A stretch of DNA of 64,000 nucleotides from assembly GCF_016861975.1 (NCBI RefSeq), contig NZ_BOMB01000033.1, forward strand, positions 62,001-126,000, read 5' to 3'. Below are positions 9,696 through 18,503 of this stretch, piece after piece. The notes under the pieces are model-generated. The model was not told the origin of the DNA. It made no database searches and saw only the letters and a list, made by a program, of their open reading frames with translations. The number at the start of each line of letters is the position of its first letter. Within the stretch, counting starts at the first letter, position 1. A program made the translations under genes and the position numbers. This DNA comes from Actinocatenispora rupis. GTDB lineage: Bacteria; Actinomycetota; Actinomycetes; Mycobacteriales; Micromonosporaceae.

Positions 9696-11004
9696 GGGCG
9701 TCTCCCTCCGGCTGGTCCGAACCGACCCCGGTCGGGTCGGCGACCGCCTCGGTCGGCGCGTCCACCGCCTCCGGTACGTCCGGTGCCGTCTCGTCGTGGC
9801 CGTTGGTGACGCTGCCCAGCGCGGCGAGCAGGGTCACCCGCGGGATGACGCCCAGCAGGTGCCGGGACTCGTCGACCACGGCCAGCGGTACGGCGCTCTC
9901 CGCGGCGGGCGCGAACAGCTCGGCCACCGGGGTGTCCGGCGAGATCGTCGTGATGTCGGCGTCGACCAGCGCGGACAGGTTCTGCTCGCCGGCGCGTACC
10001 GCCTCGGAGGTCTGCTGCTCGCGGACCACGCCGACCAGGGTGCGGTCCCGGTTGAGGACGAACAGCGCGGAGATCTGGTGCTCGCGCATCGTCTTCACCG
10101 CGGCGCGCGGCCCACCACCCGCGCCGATCGTCGCGACCGGCGGCTCCATGATCGAACTCGCCGTCAGCACCCGCGTACGGTCCACGTCGGCCACGAACTG
10201 CGCCACGTAGTCGTTCGCCGGGTCGGTGAGGATCTCCTCCGCCGTACCGATCTGCACGATGCGGCCGTCCCGCATCACCGCGATGTGGTCACCGACCCGC
10301 ATGGCCTCGTTCAGGTCGTGCGTGATGAACACGATCGTCTTGCCCAGCCGGCTCTGCAGCTCCAACAGCTGGGTCTGCATGTCCCGCCGGATCAGCGGGT
10401 CGAGCGCGCTGAACGCCTCGTCCATCAGCAGCACGTCGGTGCCCGCGGCGAACGCCCGCGCCAGCCCGACCCGCTGCTGCATCCCGCCGGACAGCTGCGA
10501 CGGCAGGCTGTCCTCCCAGCCGGCCAGCCCGACCAGCGCCAGCGACTCGGCCGCCTTCTCCCGCCGCTCGGCGGTGGGGACGCCCTTGACCTCCAGCGGG
10601 TACGCCGCGTTGTCCAGCACCGTACGGTGCGGCAACAGCGCGAAGTGCTGGAAGACCATGCTGACCTTGTCCTGCCGGAGCTTGCGCAGCTCCGCCGGAC
10701 GCATCCGACTGATGTCCGTACCGTCGATCTCGACGCTGCCGGACGTCGGTCGCCAGAGTCCGTTGAGCATCCGGATCAGCGTCGACTTGCCCGACCCGGA
10801 CAGCCCCATCACGACGAAGATCTCGCCCGGTGCCACCTCGAACGACGCATCGATGACCGCCGCCATGGCACCTTGGGCGCGGACATCGTCCCGGCTGGCA
10901 CCCGCGGCCAGGGCCTTCGCGGCCTGCTCGGGTCTCCGACCGAACACCTTGTACAGCGCGTCTGCACGTACTGCTGGCACGATCTCCTCTTCGCTCGTGG
11001 CCAC
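9682..11004 (-). CDS. opuAA: Glycine betaine/proline ABC transporter ATPase with CBS domains
   Basis: About 440 residues. The ABC domain has Walker A GLSGSGKST, signature LSGGMQQRVGLARA, Walker B 'VLLMDEAFSALDP' and the OpuA/ProV-typical 'FQHFALLPHRTVLDNAAY'. A tandem CBS pair follows (from 'SSIMEPPVATIG' on), which in OpuA senses ionic strength or c-di-AMP. An acidic tail ends the protein. The start is uncertain: GTG 11004 has no ribosome-binding site, while GTG 10980 has GAAGAGGAG immediately upstream but with a spacing of only three bases. First gene of the operon. Confidence 0.92.
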   Translation of the reverse strand: MATSEEEIVPAVRADALYKVFGRRPEQAAKALAAGASRDDVRAQGAMAAVIDASFEVAPGEIFVVMGLSGSGKSTLIRMLNGLWRPTSGSVEIDGTDISRMRPAELRKLRQDKVSMVFQHFALLPHRTVLDNAAYPLEVKGVPTAERREKAAESLALVGLAGWEDSLPSQLSGGMQQRVGLARAFAAGTDVLLMDEAFSALDPLIRRDMQTQLLELQSRLGKTIVFITHDLNEAMRVGDHIAVMRDGRIVQIGTAEEILTDPANDYVAQFVADVDRTRVLTASSIMEPPVATIGAGGGPRAAVKTMREHQISALFVLNRDRTLVGVVREQQTSEAVRAGEQNLSALVDADITTISPDTPVAELFAPAAESAVPLAVVDESRHLLGVIPRVTLLAALGSVTNGHDETAPDVPEAVDAPTEAVADPTGVGSDQPEGDAHVGA

Positions 11005-11238
11005 ACCGCCGCCGCCCACCCGTAACGGTGGTGACACGCCGTGACCGATGGCGGCACGACCCAGCATCAGGCATAGCACCAAACCGGGTCAATGCCGGCT
11101 CGCCCACGGGGCACGAGCGGGCGCGATAAATCGGGCCTTTCGCCGCGCAGTTGGCCGAGGGCGCAGCCGTCCAACGGGGCCAACCCTATCGAAGGAGCGC
11201 CGGCTCGCATCTTGAGGAGGTAACGCAGCGGTAAATCC

Positions 11239-11306
11239 GATGATCCACGCGCGGCGAATAGCACCGGATTATCCCAGTAAACGGGCGCAGACTTCCGCGA
11301 TCATCC
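11239..11306. promoter_or_regulatory. Three GATNATCC direct repeats in the 345-bp region upstream of the betaine operon
   Basis: The stretch 11083-11428 has no convincing gene and is richer in A+T than its surroundings. It contains GATGATCC (11239-11246), GATTATCC (11267-11274) and GATCATCC (11299-11306), spaced 28 and 32 bases apart, plus a GATCA/TGATC inverted pair near 11299-11324. On the minus strand a weak TTGACC-N18-GATGCT promoter can be drawn just upstream of the ATPase gene. A regulator-binding role is inference. Confidence 0.3.
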
Positions 11307-11428
11307 GTTACCCGCATGTGATCATGTACACCGCGGCGACACCCCGCCGCACCCGCGCCCACCGGTACGTGGAAGGCCCGTGGAGAGCCCCGCGGCCCGT
11401 CACGGACTGCTACCGCCGACGCGTCCCG

Positions 11429-12244
11429 TCAGGCGTAGTCCGCGGCGATCTCGCGCGCCCTGTCCCGCGCCGCCTCCAACGCGGCGATCAGCGCCGCCCG
11501 GACCTTGTGGTCCTCCAACTCCCGGATCGCGTTGATCGTCGTACCGGCCGGCGAGGTGACCGCCTCGCGCAGCTTGACCGGGTGCTCGCCCGAGTCGCGC
11601 AGCATCACCGCCGACCCGATCACCGTCTGCACGATCAGGTCGTACGCCACCTGGCGGGGCAGGCCGAGCAGGATGCCCGCGTCGGTCATCGCCTCGACCA
11701 GGAAGTAGAAGTACGCCGGGCCGGAGCCGGACAGCGCGGTCACCGCGTCCTGCTGCGACTCCGGTACCCGGATGGTGCGGCCGAGCGGCGTGAACAGCTC
11801 CTCGGCGAGGGCGAGCTGCTCGGCGGTCGCGTGGCTGCCGCCGGAGATCGCCGTCATCGCCTCGTCCACCAGCGCCGGCGTGTTCGACATGACCCGCACC
11901 ACCGGCGTACCGGCGGGGAGGTGCTTCTCGAAGAACGACGTGGGCAGCCCGGCGCAGATCGACACGACCAGGGTGTGCGCTGGTACCTTCGGCCCGAGCG
12001 CGGCCAGCAGGCCCGGCGCGTCCTGCGGCTTGACCGCGATCGTCACCACGTCCGCCGTCGCCACCGCGGTCTCGTTGTCCACCACGCGGATCCCGTACCG
12101 CTCGGACAGCTCGGCGGCGCGCTCCGGTCGGCGCGTCGTGGCCATCAGCCGCGCCGGCGGCCACCCGGCCCGTTGCAGTCCGGACAGCAGCGTCTCACCC
12201 ATCTTGCCGGCGCCGACCACGGCGACCGTGTGCTCCCGTGCCAT
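11429..12244 (-). CDS. proC: Pyrroline-5-carboxylate reductase
   Basis: A 271-residue enzyme reducing 1-pyrroline-5-carboxylate to L-proline with NAD(P)H. The N-terminal Rossmann motif is VVGAGKMGE. The C-terminal dimerisation and active-site region shows 'ALSGSGPAYFYFLVEAM', 'GLPRQVAYDLIVQT' and 'REAVTSPAGTTINAI', all family signatures. Length is typical. It follows the phosphofructokinase gene on the same strand, but a strong hairpin between them suggests separate transcription. Proline is an osmolyte, which fits the neighbouring betaine importer; functional linkage is inference. Confidence 0.95.
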   Translation of the reverse strand: MAREHTVAVVGAGKMGETLLSGLQRAGWPPARLMATTRRPERAAELSERYGIRVVDNETAVATADVVTIAVKPQDAPGLLAALGPKVPAHTLVVSICAGLPTSFFEKHLPAGTPVVRVMSNTPALVDEAMTAISGGSHATAEQLALAEELFTPLGRTIRVPESQQDAVTALSGSGPAYFYFLVEAMTDAGILLGLPRQVAYDLIVQTVIGSAVMLRDSGEHPVKLREAVTSPAGTTINAIRELEDHKVRAALIAALEAARDRAREIAADYA

Positions 12245-12262
12245 GCCGCAACCTTACGGCCG

Positions 12263-12296
12263 GGCCCCGGAGTCCACAGCCGAGGACTCCGGGGCC
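12263..12296 (-). terminator. Hairpin after the phosphofructokinase gene
   Basis: GGCCCCGGAGTCC (12263-12275) and its perfect complement at 12284-12296 form a 13-bp stem with an eight-base loop. It occupies most of the 60-bp gap between the phosphofructokinase stop and proC. Confidence 0.75.
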
Positions 12297-12304
12297 GTAC
12301 GCGA

Positions 12305-13330
12305 TCAGCCGAAGAAGACCTCGGCCTCGGCGTACCGCTCCGGCGGCACGGTCTTGATCTCCTTGGTCGCCTCGGCCAGCGGCACCCGGACGATGTCCGT
12401 CCCGCGCAGGGCGACCATCTTGCCCCAGTCCTTCTCGTGCGTCGCGTCGATCGCGTGCAGGCCGAACCGCGTCGCCAGCACCCGGTCGTACGCGGTGGGC
12501 GTGCCGCCGCGCTGGATGTGGCCGAGGACCACGGCGCGGGCCTCCTTGCCCGTACGGTGCTCGATCTGGTCGGCCAGCCACTGCCCGATCCCGCCCAGCC
12601 GGACGTGCCCGAACGAGTCGAGCTGGTCGGTCTGCGTGACCTCCTCGGCCGCCACCGGCACGGCACCCTCGGCGACCACCACGATCGGCGAGTACTGCGA
12701 GCGGAACCGTTCCTCGATGTAGCCGCAGACCTGGTCCAGGTCGAACTTCCGCTCCGGGGTGAGGATGACGTTCGCCCCGCCGGCCAGGCCGGAGTGCAGC
12801 GCGATCCAGCCGGCGTGCCGGCCCATCACCTCGACCACGACCGTACGGTGGTGGCTCTCGGCGGTGGTGTGCAGCCGGTCGATCGCCTCGGTCGCGATGT
12901 TGACCGCGGTGTCGAACCCGAACGTGTAGTCGGTGGCGCCCAGGTCGTTGTCGATCGTCTTCGGCACGCCGATCACCGGCACGCCCTCGTCGTGCAGCTT
13001 CGCCGCCGCGCCCAGGGTGTCCTCGCCGCCGATCGCGATCAGCGCGTCCACCCCCAGCGACTCCAGGTTCGCCCGGATCCGCCGCGTGCCGTCGTCCGCC
13101 GCGTACGGATTGGTGCGGGAGGAGCCGAGGATCGTGCCGCCGCGCGGAAGGATGCCGCGGACCTGGTCGACGCCGAGCGGCATCGTCGCGCTCTCCAACG
13201 GACCGCGCCACCCGTCGCGGAACCCCACGAACTCGTTGCCGTAGACCTTGGTGCCCTTGCGGACGACCGCCCGGATCACCGCGTTGAGACCGGGACAGTC
13301 CCCACCGCCGGTCAGTACGCCGATGCGCAT
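12305..13330 (-). CDS. pfkA: Phosphofructokinase with PPi-dependent-type residues
   Basis: A 341-residue family A phosphofructokinase converting fructose 6-phosphate to fructose 1,6-bisphosphate. Visible motifs are GGGDCPGLNAVIR at the N-terminus, 'GGEDTLGAA' (residues 101-109), PKTIDND (123-129) and 'MGRHAGWIA'. The phosphoryl-donor positions read Asp104 and Lys124. In the family, Gly at 104 marks ATP users; Asp104 with Lys124 marks pyrophosphate-dependent enzymes such as the Amycolatopsis methanolica enzyme. I therefore predict PPi dependence, which would make the step reversible. Start ATG 13330. Confidence 0.9.
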   Translation of the reverse strand: MRIGVLTGGGDCPGLNAVIRAVVRKGTKVYGNEFVGFRDGWRGPLESATMPLGVDQVRGILPRGGTILGSSRTNPYAADDGTRRIRANLESLGVDALIAIGGEDTLGAAAKLHDEGVPVIGVPKTIDNDLGATDYTFGFDTAVNIATEAIDRLHTTAESHHRTVVVEVMGRHAGWIALHSGLAGGANVILTPERKFDLDQVCGYIEERFRSQYSPIVVVAEGAVPVAAEEVTQTDQLDSFGHVRLGGIGQWLADQIEHRTGKEARAVVLGHIQRGGTPTAYDRVLATRFGLHAIDATHEKDWGKMVALRGTDIVRVPLAEATKEIKTVPPERYAEAEVFFG

Positions 13331-13618
13331 GCTCGCTCAGTCCTCCTGTCTCCGACGTGCCGTGCGCGCACGGGGTACCGGCGTCATTGCCGCCCCATAC
13401 CGACCAGCCTATTGCCGGCCGCGACCGACCAGGGCACAAATGGGGCAACGAATCCCCGGCGGTCGGGCAACGCGTGGACTGCCGTAGATCCTGACTGATT
13501 CGTCCCCGTCGCGACAGCCCCGAAGACCGCCGAACCGACCGCGCGGCCACGGGATCCGGTACCGCCGGCGGCGGCCGCGCGGCCGGAATGCGAGGTCCCG
13601 GCCGCCACGACGGTCGTG

Positions 13619-14149
13619 TCAGCGCAGCGCGTCCACCGCGTTCATCGCGCGCCAGCGGGCCAGGCCGAGTTTCGCGTCGGCGAGCGCGTCGTGCCGGTCG
13701 GTGCCGTGCTTCGGCAGCTCAGGGCACCCCATGTCCTCCCAGCGCTGCCGCAACTCGTGCGTGAACCGCGGGATCTCCCGCGGCAGCGCCGGCATCGCGC
13801 CCCACAGCTGCGCCACCGCGACGTGGTCGTACGCGGCGAGCCAGGCCCAGAGCTCGATCCGGTCCACCGCGCCCTCGCGCAACGGCGCCGTCAGGTACGA
13901 GTACAGGTCGTCGCGGATCCGCTCGCGGGACCGCCACGCCGGATCGGCCGGCGACGGCAGCTTGTTCAGCACGTGCCGGCGTACCCAGTCGATGGCGCGG
14001 GAGCCGTCGAACTCCGTGGACACCGCGTAGAACTCGCGGTCCCGCTCGTCCACCACGCCGATGGACACCAGCTCGATGGTGCGACCGTCCTCGATGAACT
14101 CGCAGTCCAGGAAGTACCGGCGAACGCGTTCCGTGCTACCCCTCCCCAT
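13619..14149 (-). CDS. 3'-5' exoribonuclease, RNase AS type
   Basis: A 176-residue DEDD-fold exonuclease resembling mycobacterial RNase AS, a polyadenylate-specific exoribonuclease. The first catalytic motif is FLDCEFIEDG (Asp15 and Glu17). A middle Asp lies in 'AAYDHVAVAQLWG', and the C-terminal 'KHGTDRHDALADAKL' supplies the last His/Asp pair. ATG 14149 is the only good start, although homologues usually begin a few residues before the RYF segment. No clear ribosome-binding site is seen. It runs divergently from the DUF1028 gene. Confidence 0.88.
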   Translation of the reverse strand: MGRGSTERVRRYFLDCEFIEDGRTIELVSIGVVDERDREFYAVSTEFDGSRAIDWVRRHVLNKLPSPADPAWRSRERIRDDLYSYLTAPLREGAVDRIELWAWLAAYDHVAVAQLWGAMPALPREIPRFTHELRQRWEDMGCPELPKHGTDRHDALADAKLGLARWRAMNAVDALR

Positions 14150-14254
14150 GGACGGCCACCCTACGCGCCCCTCACCGCCTGTCACGGCCGCCACTCCGCC
14201 GCGGGCGCCGCACCGTCCTCTCGTACCCCCGGGCAGGGGATAGGGTCGCCAGCC

Positions 14255-15084
14255 ATGACGTTCTCGATAGTGGCGCGGGGGGTGCACACGTCCGGCCGCA
14301 CCGCGTACGGGGTGGCGGTGGCGAGCCGGTTCCTCGCGGTGGGCTCGGCCGTACCGGCGGTCGACGCGGTGGCCGGCGCGATCGCCACCCAGTCCATGGC
14401 GAACCTGGCGTACCGGCCGCAGGGGCTGACGCTGCTGCGTACCGGGACGGCCGCGGCGGACGTGGTCGCCGGGCTCACCGCCGCCGACCCGCTGCGCGCC
14501 GAACGCCAGCTCGGGGTGGTCGGCGCCGACGGCGACGGCGCCACGTACACCGGGGACGGCTGCCTGGACTGGGCCGGCGGTACGACCGGCGACGGTTTCG
14601 CGATCCAGGGCAACATCCTCGCCGGGCCGGCGGTCGTCGAGGCGATGCGCACCGCGTACCTGGCGGCGGCGGGGCCGCTGGCGCACCGGCTGCTCGCCGC
14701 GCTGCGCGCCGGGGACGAGGCGGGCGGCGACCGGCGCGGCCGGCAGTCCGCCGCGCTGCTGGTCGCCTCGCCCGGCGCCGGCTACGGCGGACTGTCCGAC
14801 ATCGCCGTCGACCTGCGCGTCGACGACCACCCCGACCCGGTCCCCGAACTGGCCCGCCTGCTCGACCTGCACCACCTGTACTTCGACCGGCCCGACCCGG
14901 ACGCCCTGCTGGACCTCACCGGCGACCTGGCCACCGAGGTCGCCGACCGGCTCGCCCGGCTCGGCCACACCGGCGCCGACGCGCTCGCCGACTGGGCCGG
15001 CATCGAGAACTTCGAGGAACGCCTGGTACCAGGCCGGATCGACCCCCTGGTACTGGGGCAACTGCGCGCCGCAACGGAGGAGAC

Positions 15085-15088
<4 letters not shown>
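14255..15088 (+). CDS. DUF1028 family protein (Ntn-hydrolase-like)
   Basis: A 277-residue member of the DUF1028 family. It opens MTFSIVARG and continues with 'YGVAVASRFLAVGSAVP', 'GAIATQSMANLAYRPQGL', 'QGNILAGPAVVEAM' and 'LLVASPGAGYGGLSDIAVD', all characteristic of the family. The fold is thought to be Ntn-hydrolase-like but the reaction is not established. Its stop overlaps the start of the glycerol kinase gene (ATGA), so the two are translationally coupled. Their shared purpose is unknown. Confidence 0.88.
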
Positions 15089-16584
<1,496 letters not shown>

Positions 16585-16605
16585 CCCGGACCGGACCTGG
16601 TCAAT

Positions 16606-16669
16606 GGATCGCGTCGTCGGCGGATCGCGTCGGCGGTGGATCGTGTCGGCGGTGGATCGCGTCGGCGTG
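16606..16669. repeat. Four tandem copies of a 16-bp unit after glpK
   Basis: The unit GGATCGCGTCGGCGGT repeats four times with no spacers (starts at 16606, 16622, 16638 and 16654). Copies differ by one to three bases. The array starts 22 bases after the glpK stop. Confidence 0.85.
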
Positions 16670-16722
16670 GCGACGCGCCGAAGCGGGCGGATGTGATCAA
16701 CGCCCCAGGACCCGGATCCGCC

Positions 16723-16743
16723 CTCCGTCCACAAAGGACGGAG
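16723..16743 (+). terminator. Candidate terminator hairpin downstream of glpK
   Basis: CTCCGTCC (16723-16730) pairs with GGACGGAG (16736-16743) around an ACAAA loop. It is the only clear hairpin between glpK and the Crp-family gene. The 477-bp gap otherwise holds the 16-bp array and an inverted repeat, with no gene. Confidence 0.45.
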
Positions 16744-16936
16744 AGCGGACCGGGCGACCACGCCGCAGCGCCGGTCTTGACGCGGGAGGCGCGGCGCGCG
16801 CCAGTGGTTCTGCCAGCCAGGATGCTCCCCCAAGATCCCGACCGGACAACCGCCCGCCCGCACCACGTCCCGTCGCGCCAACCCCCGTGACCAGCGTCGA
16901 ACCTCGGCGCGGTCGGCCTCAGCCTGCCAGCGGATC

Positions 16937-16995
16937 CCGGCCACAACTGTCGGCTTACCGATACGACGGGTGTAGACAGCACGACAGTTGGCCGG
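16937..16995. promoter_or_regulatory. Inverted repeat upstream of the Crp-family gene
   Basis: CCGGCCACAACTGTCG (16937-16952) and CGACAGTTGGCCGG (16982-16995) are complementary apart from a two-base insertion. They flank the only A+T-richer stretch before the regulator gene. It may be an operator or a long hairpin; no promoter hexamers are convincing. Confidence 0.4.
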
Positions 16996-17061
16996 GAAGC
17001 TGGTAACGAACGTCGAACAGGCCGTGACGACCCGGTGGCGGGTCAAGGGGAGGCAGCGCGG

Positions 17062-17751
17062 GTGGACAGCCAGCTCACCGACTTCGAGGACGCGATCGCC
17101 GGCGTCGAGATGTTCGCCGGCCTCGACCCCGAGGTCCGGCGTCGCATCGCCGCCGCGGCCGTACCCCGGACGTACCGCAAGGGGCAGTTGCTGTTCGTGG
17201 AGGACGACCCCGGCGAGTCGCTGGTCGTCGTACGCCGCGGTGCCGTCGCCGTCTTCCGTACCTCCACCACCGGTGAGCGCGCGCTGCTGCACGTCGTCCG
17301 CCCGCCCGGCGTACTCGGTGAGGTCGCGCTGCTGGACGGCGCGCCCCGGTCCGCCTCCGTCGAGGCGATCGAGAACTGTTCGGCCCTCGCGCTGTCCCGC
17401 GCCGCGTTCCTCGAACTCGTGCACGCCAACCCGCGGATCCTGGACAGCGTCCTGCACGCGTTGGGCGGGCTGATCCGCCGCCTCACCGAGCAGAACACCG
17501 ACCACGTCTTCCTCGACCTGGCCGGCCGGGTCGCGAAGACGCTGGTCCGGCTGGCCGGCGACAACCCGGCCGCGATGGTCACCGTCGAGCTGAACCAGAG
17601 CCAGCTCGCCGAGATGGCCGGCGGTTCGCGGCAGAGCGTCAACCAGGCGATCGGCACGTTCGCCGGCCGTGGCTGGCTGCGTACGGAGGGACGGCGCATC
17701 GTCATCATGGACCTGTCCGCGCTGCGGCGCCGCGCCGGCATCACGAACTGA
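17062..17751 (+). CDS. Crp/Fnr-family transcriptional regulator
   Basis: A 229-residue regulator with an N-terminal cyclic-nucleotide-binding beta-barrel. The phosphate-binding cassette reads GEVALLDGAPRSASV, with the Arg-Ser pair that contacts cAMP in Crp. A long dimerisation helix follows, then a winged helix-turn-helix ('LNQSQLAEMAGGSRQSVNQAI'-type; recognition helix SRQSVNQAIGTF). I chose GTG 17062 because AAGGGGAGG (17045-17053) is eight bases upstream. An in-frame GTG at 17035 has none. The nucleotidyl cyclase gene lies less than 1.5 kb downstream. No iron-sulfur cysteine set is present. Confidence 0.88.
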   Translation: MDSQLTDFEDAIAGVEMFAGLDPEVRRRIAAAAVPRTYRKGQLLFVEDDPGESLVVVRRGAVAVFRTSTTGERALLHVVRPPGVLGEVALLDGAPRSASVEAIENCSALALSRAAFLELVHANPRILDSVLHALGGLIRRLTEQNTDHVFLDLAGRVAKTLVRLAGDNPAAMVTVELNQSQLAEMAGGSRQSVNQAIGTFAGRGWLRTEGRRIVIMDLSALRRRAGITN

Positions 17752-17761
17752 CCGCGCCGAC

Positions 17762-18030
17762 GCCCGGCGATCCCCACCAGACCACCGGGCACAGGACGGG
17801 TCAGCTGATCCCCGGCCAGGACGTCGGCTCGACGGTCCTGTTGGCCGGGCCGGCGTTCCCCGGGGCCGCCTCGGGTTTGTCGGCGTCGGCCGGCTGCTCG
17901 GGCCTGGTGCCGTGCGCTTCCGTACCCACGAGACCTCCAGCTTCCGTACGACGACGTGCTTCCGTACGACGACGGTGGATGAACGGGGTCGGGCCCGCGG
18001 TGCCCGGCGATCCCCACCAGACCACCGGGC
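17762..18030. repeat. 29-bp perfect direct repeat, two copies
   Basis: The same 29 bases occur at 17762-17790 and 18002-18030. They start GCCCGGCGATCCCC and end ACCACCGGGC, and the GCCCGG/CCGGGC ends could form a short hairpin. Each copy lies just 3' of the stop of one of two related minus-strand reading frames (17801 and 18037), so the repeat marks a duplication of a gene tail together with its downstream hairpin. Confidence 0.85.
17801..17944 (-). pseudogene. Degenerate partial copy of the adjacent 90-residue gene
   Basis: Reading on the minus strand, 17944-17801 gives EAGGLVGTEAHGTRPEQ and, 30 residues later, SWPGIS before the stop. The intact neighbour has EAGGFVSTEDTPKRPEQ and ends GWPGVS. 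Only the C-terminal half is represented, and its N-terminal side runs into two copies of an 18-bp unit (ACGTCGTCGTACGGAAGC on the minus strand). No start with a suitable domain is available, although TGGAGG precedes a GTG. Best read as a decayed tandem duplicate; a 45-residue peptide cannot be excluded. Confidence 0.55.
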
Positions 18031-18036
18031 TCGCCA

Positions 18037-18309
18037 CTAGCTGACCCCGGGCCAGCCGGTCTGCTCGGGCTCGACGCCGGACGACGTGTCGCCGGACTCC
18101 TTGTCGGTCTCGAACCCGGTCGGCTGCTTCTTGTCCTCCTCGGACTTGTGCTCGTGCTCCTGCTCCGGACGCTTCGGCGTGTCCTCGGTACTCACGAATC
18201 CTCCTGCTTCCAACTCGGCGAGCGTGACGTTGTCGACCTCGATCAGGTCACCGGCGTGGTGCCGGGCGTCGTCCGGACCGGTCCAGTCGTTCGCCAGCCG
18301 CACATACAC
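18037..18309 (-). CDS. Small hypothetical protein, acidic tail
   Basis: A 90-residue protein of unknown function. The first 40 residues (VYVRLANDWTGPD, then HHAGDLIEVDNVTLAELEAGGF) look like a small beta-rich domain with the 'aGDlieVd...LeaGG' pattern seen in many phage-related and conjugation-related small proteins. The rest is a Glu/Lys/Asp-rich, probably disordered tail (KRPEQEHEHKSEEDKKQ). GTG 18309 is five bases after GGAGG. A 12-bp palindrome lies 18 bases further upstream. A decayed partial copy lies immediately downstream. Confidence 0.65.
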   Translation of the reverse strand: MYVRLANDWTGPDDARHHAGDLIEVDNVTLAELEAGGFVSTEDTPKRPEQEHEHKSEEDKKQPTGFETDKESGDTSSGVEPEQTGWPGVS

Positions 18310-18326
18310 GTCAACCTCCGTTGGCC

Positions 18327-18338
18327 GGCATGCATGCC
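18327..18338. promoter_or_regulatory. 12-bp perfect palindrome upstream of the 90-residue gene
   Basis: GGCATGCATGCC, 17 bases before the GTG start and just beyond the GGAGG site. Possible operator in the divergent region between this gene and the cyclase gene. No promoter hexamers were identified. Confidence 0.3.
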
Positions 18339-18503
18339 AGGCGCTCGGTTCCCCTCCGGTCGCGAGAAAGATACGCACCGGCCGACGGCACACGGCACTT
18401 GTGTCAGCATTCCGACGAACCGACCGCGCCCCCAACAGCGGGGCGTATCCGCAGGTGAGGCGCACAGTTCCGGGATCGGCGGCGACCGGGCCGTTGCCGG
18501 GAC

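Noticed and set aside
11067-11264. 65-codon minus-strand frame upstream of the betaine ATPase gene
   Set aside because: No ribosome-binding site, no homology pattern, and it overlaps the likely promoter region.
11041-11340. c-di-AMP (ydaO-type) riboswitch upstream of the betaine importer
   Set aside because: The conserved blocks of that aptamer cannot be placed in order on the minus strand.
16606-16669. Possible CRISPR array
   Set aside because: The 16-bp units are directly adjacent with no spacers, and no cas genes are near.
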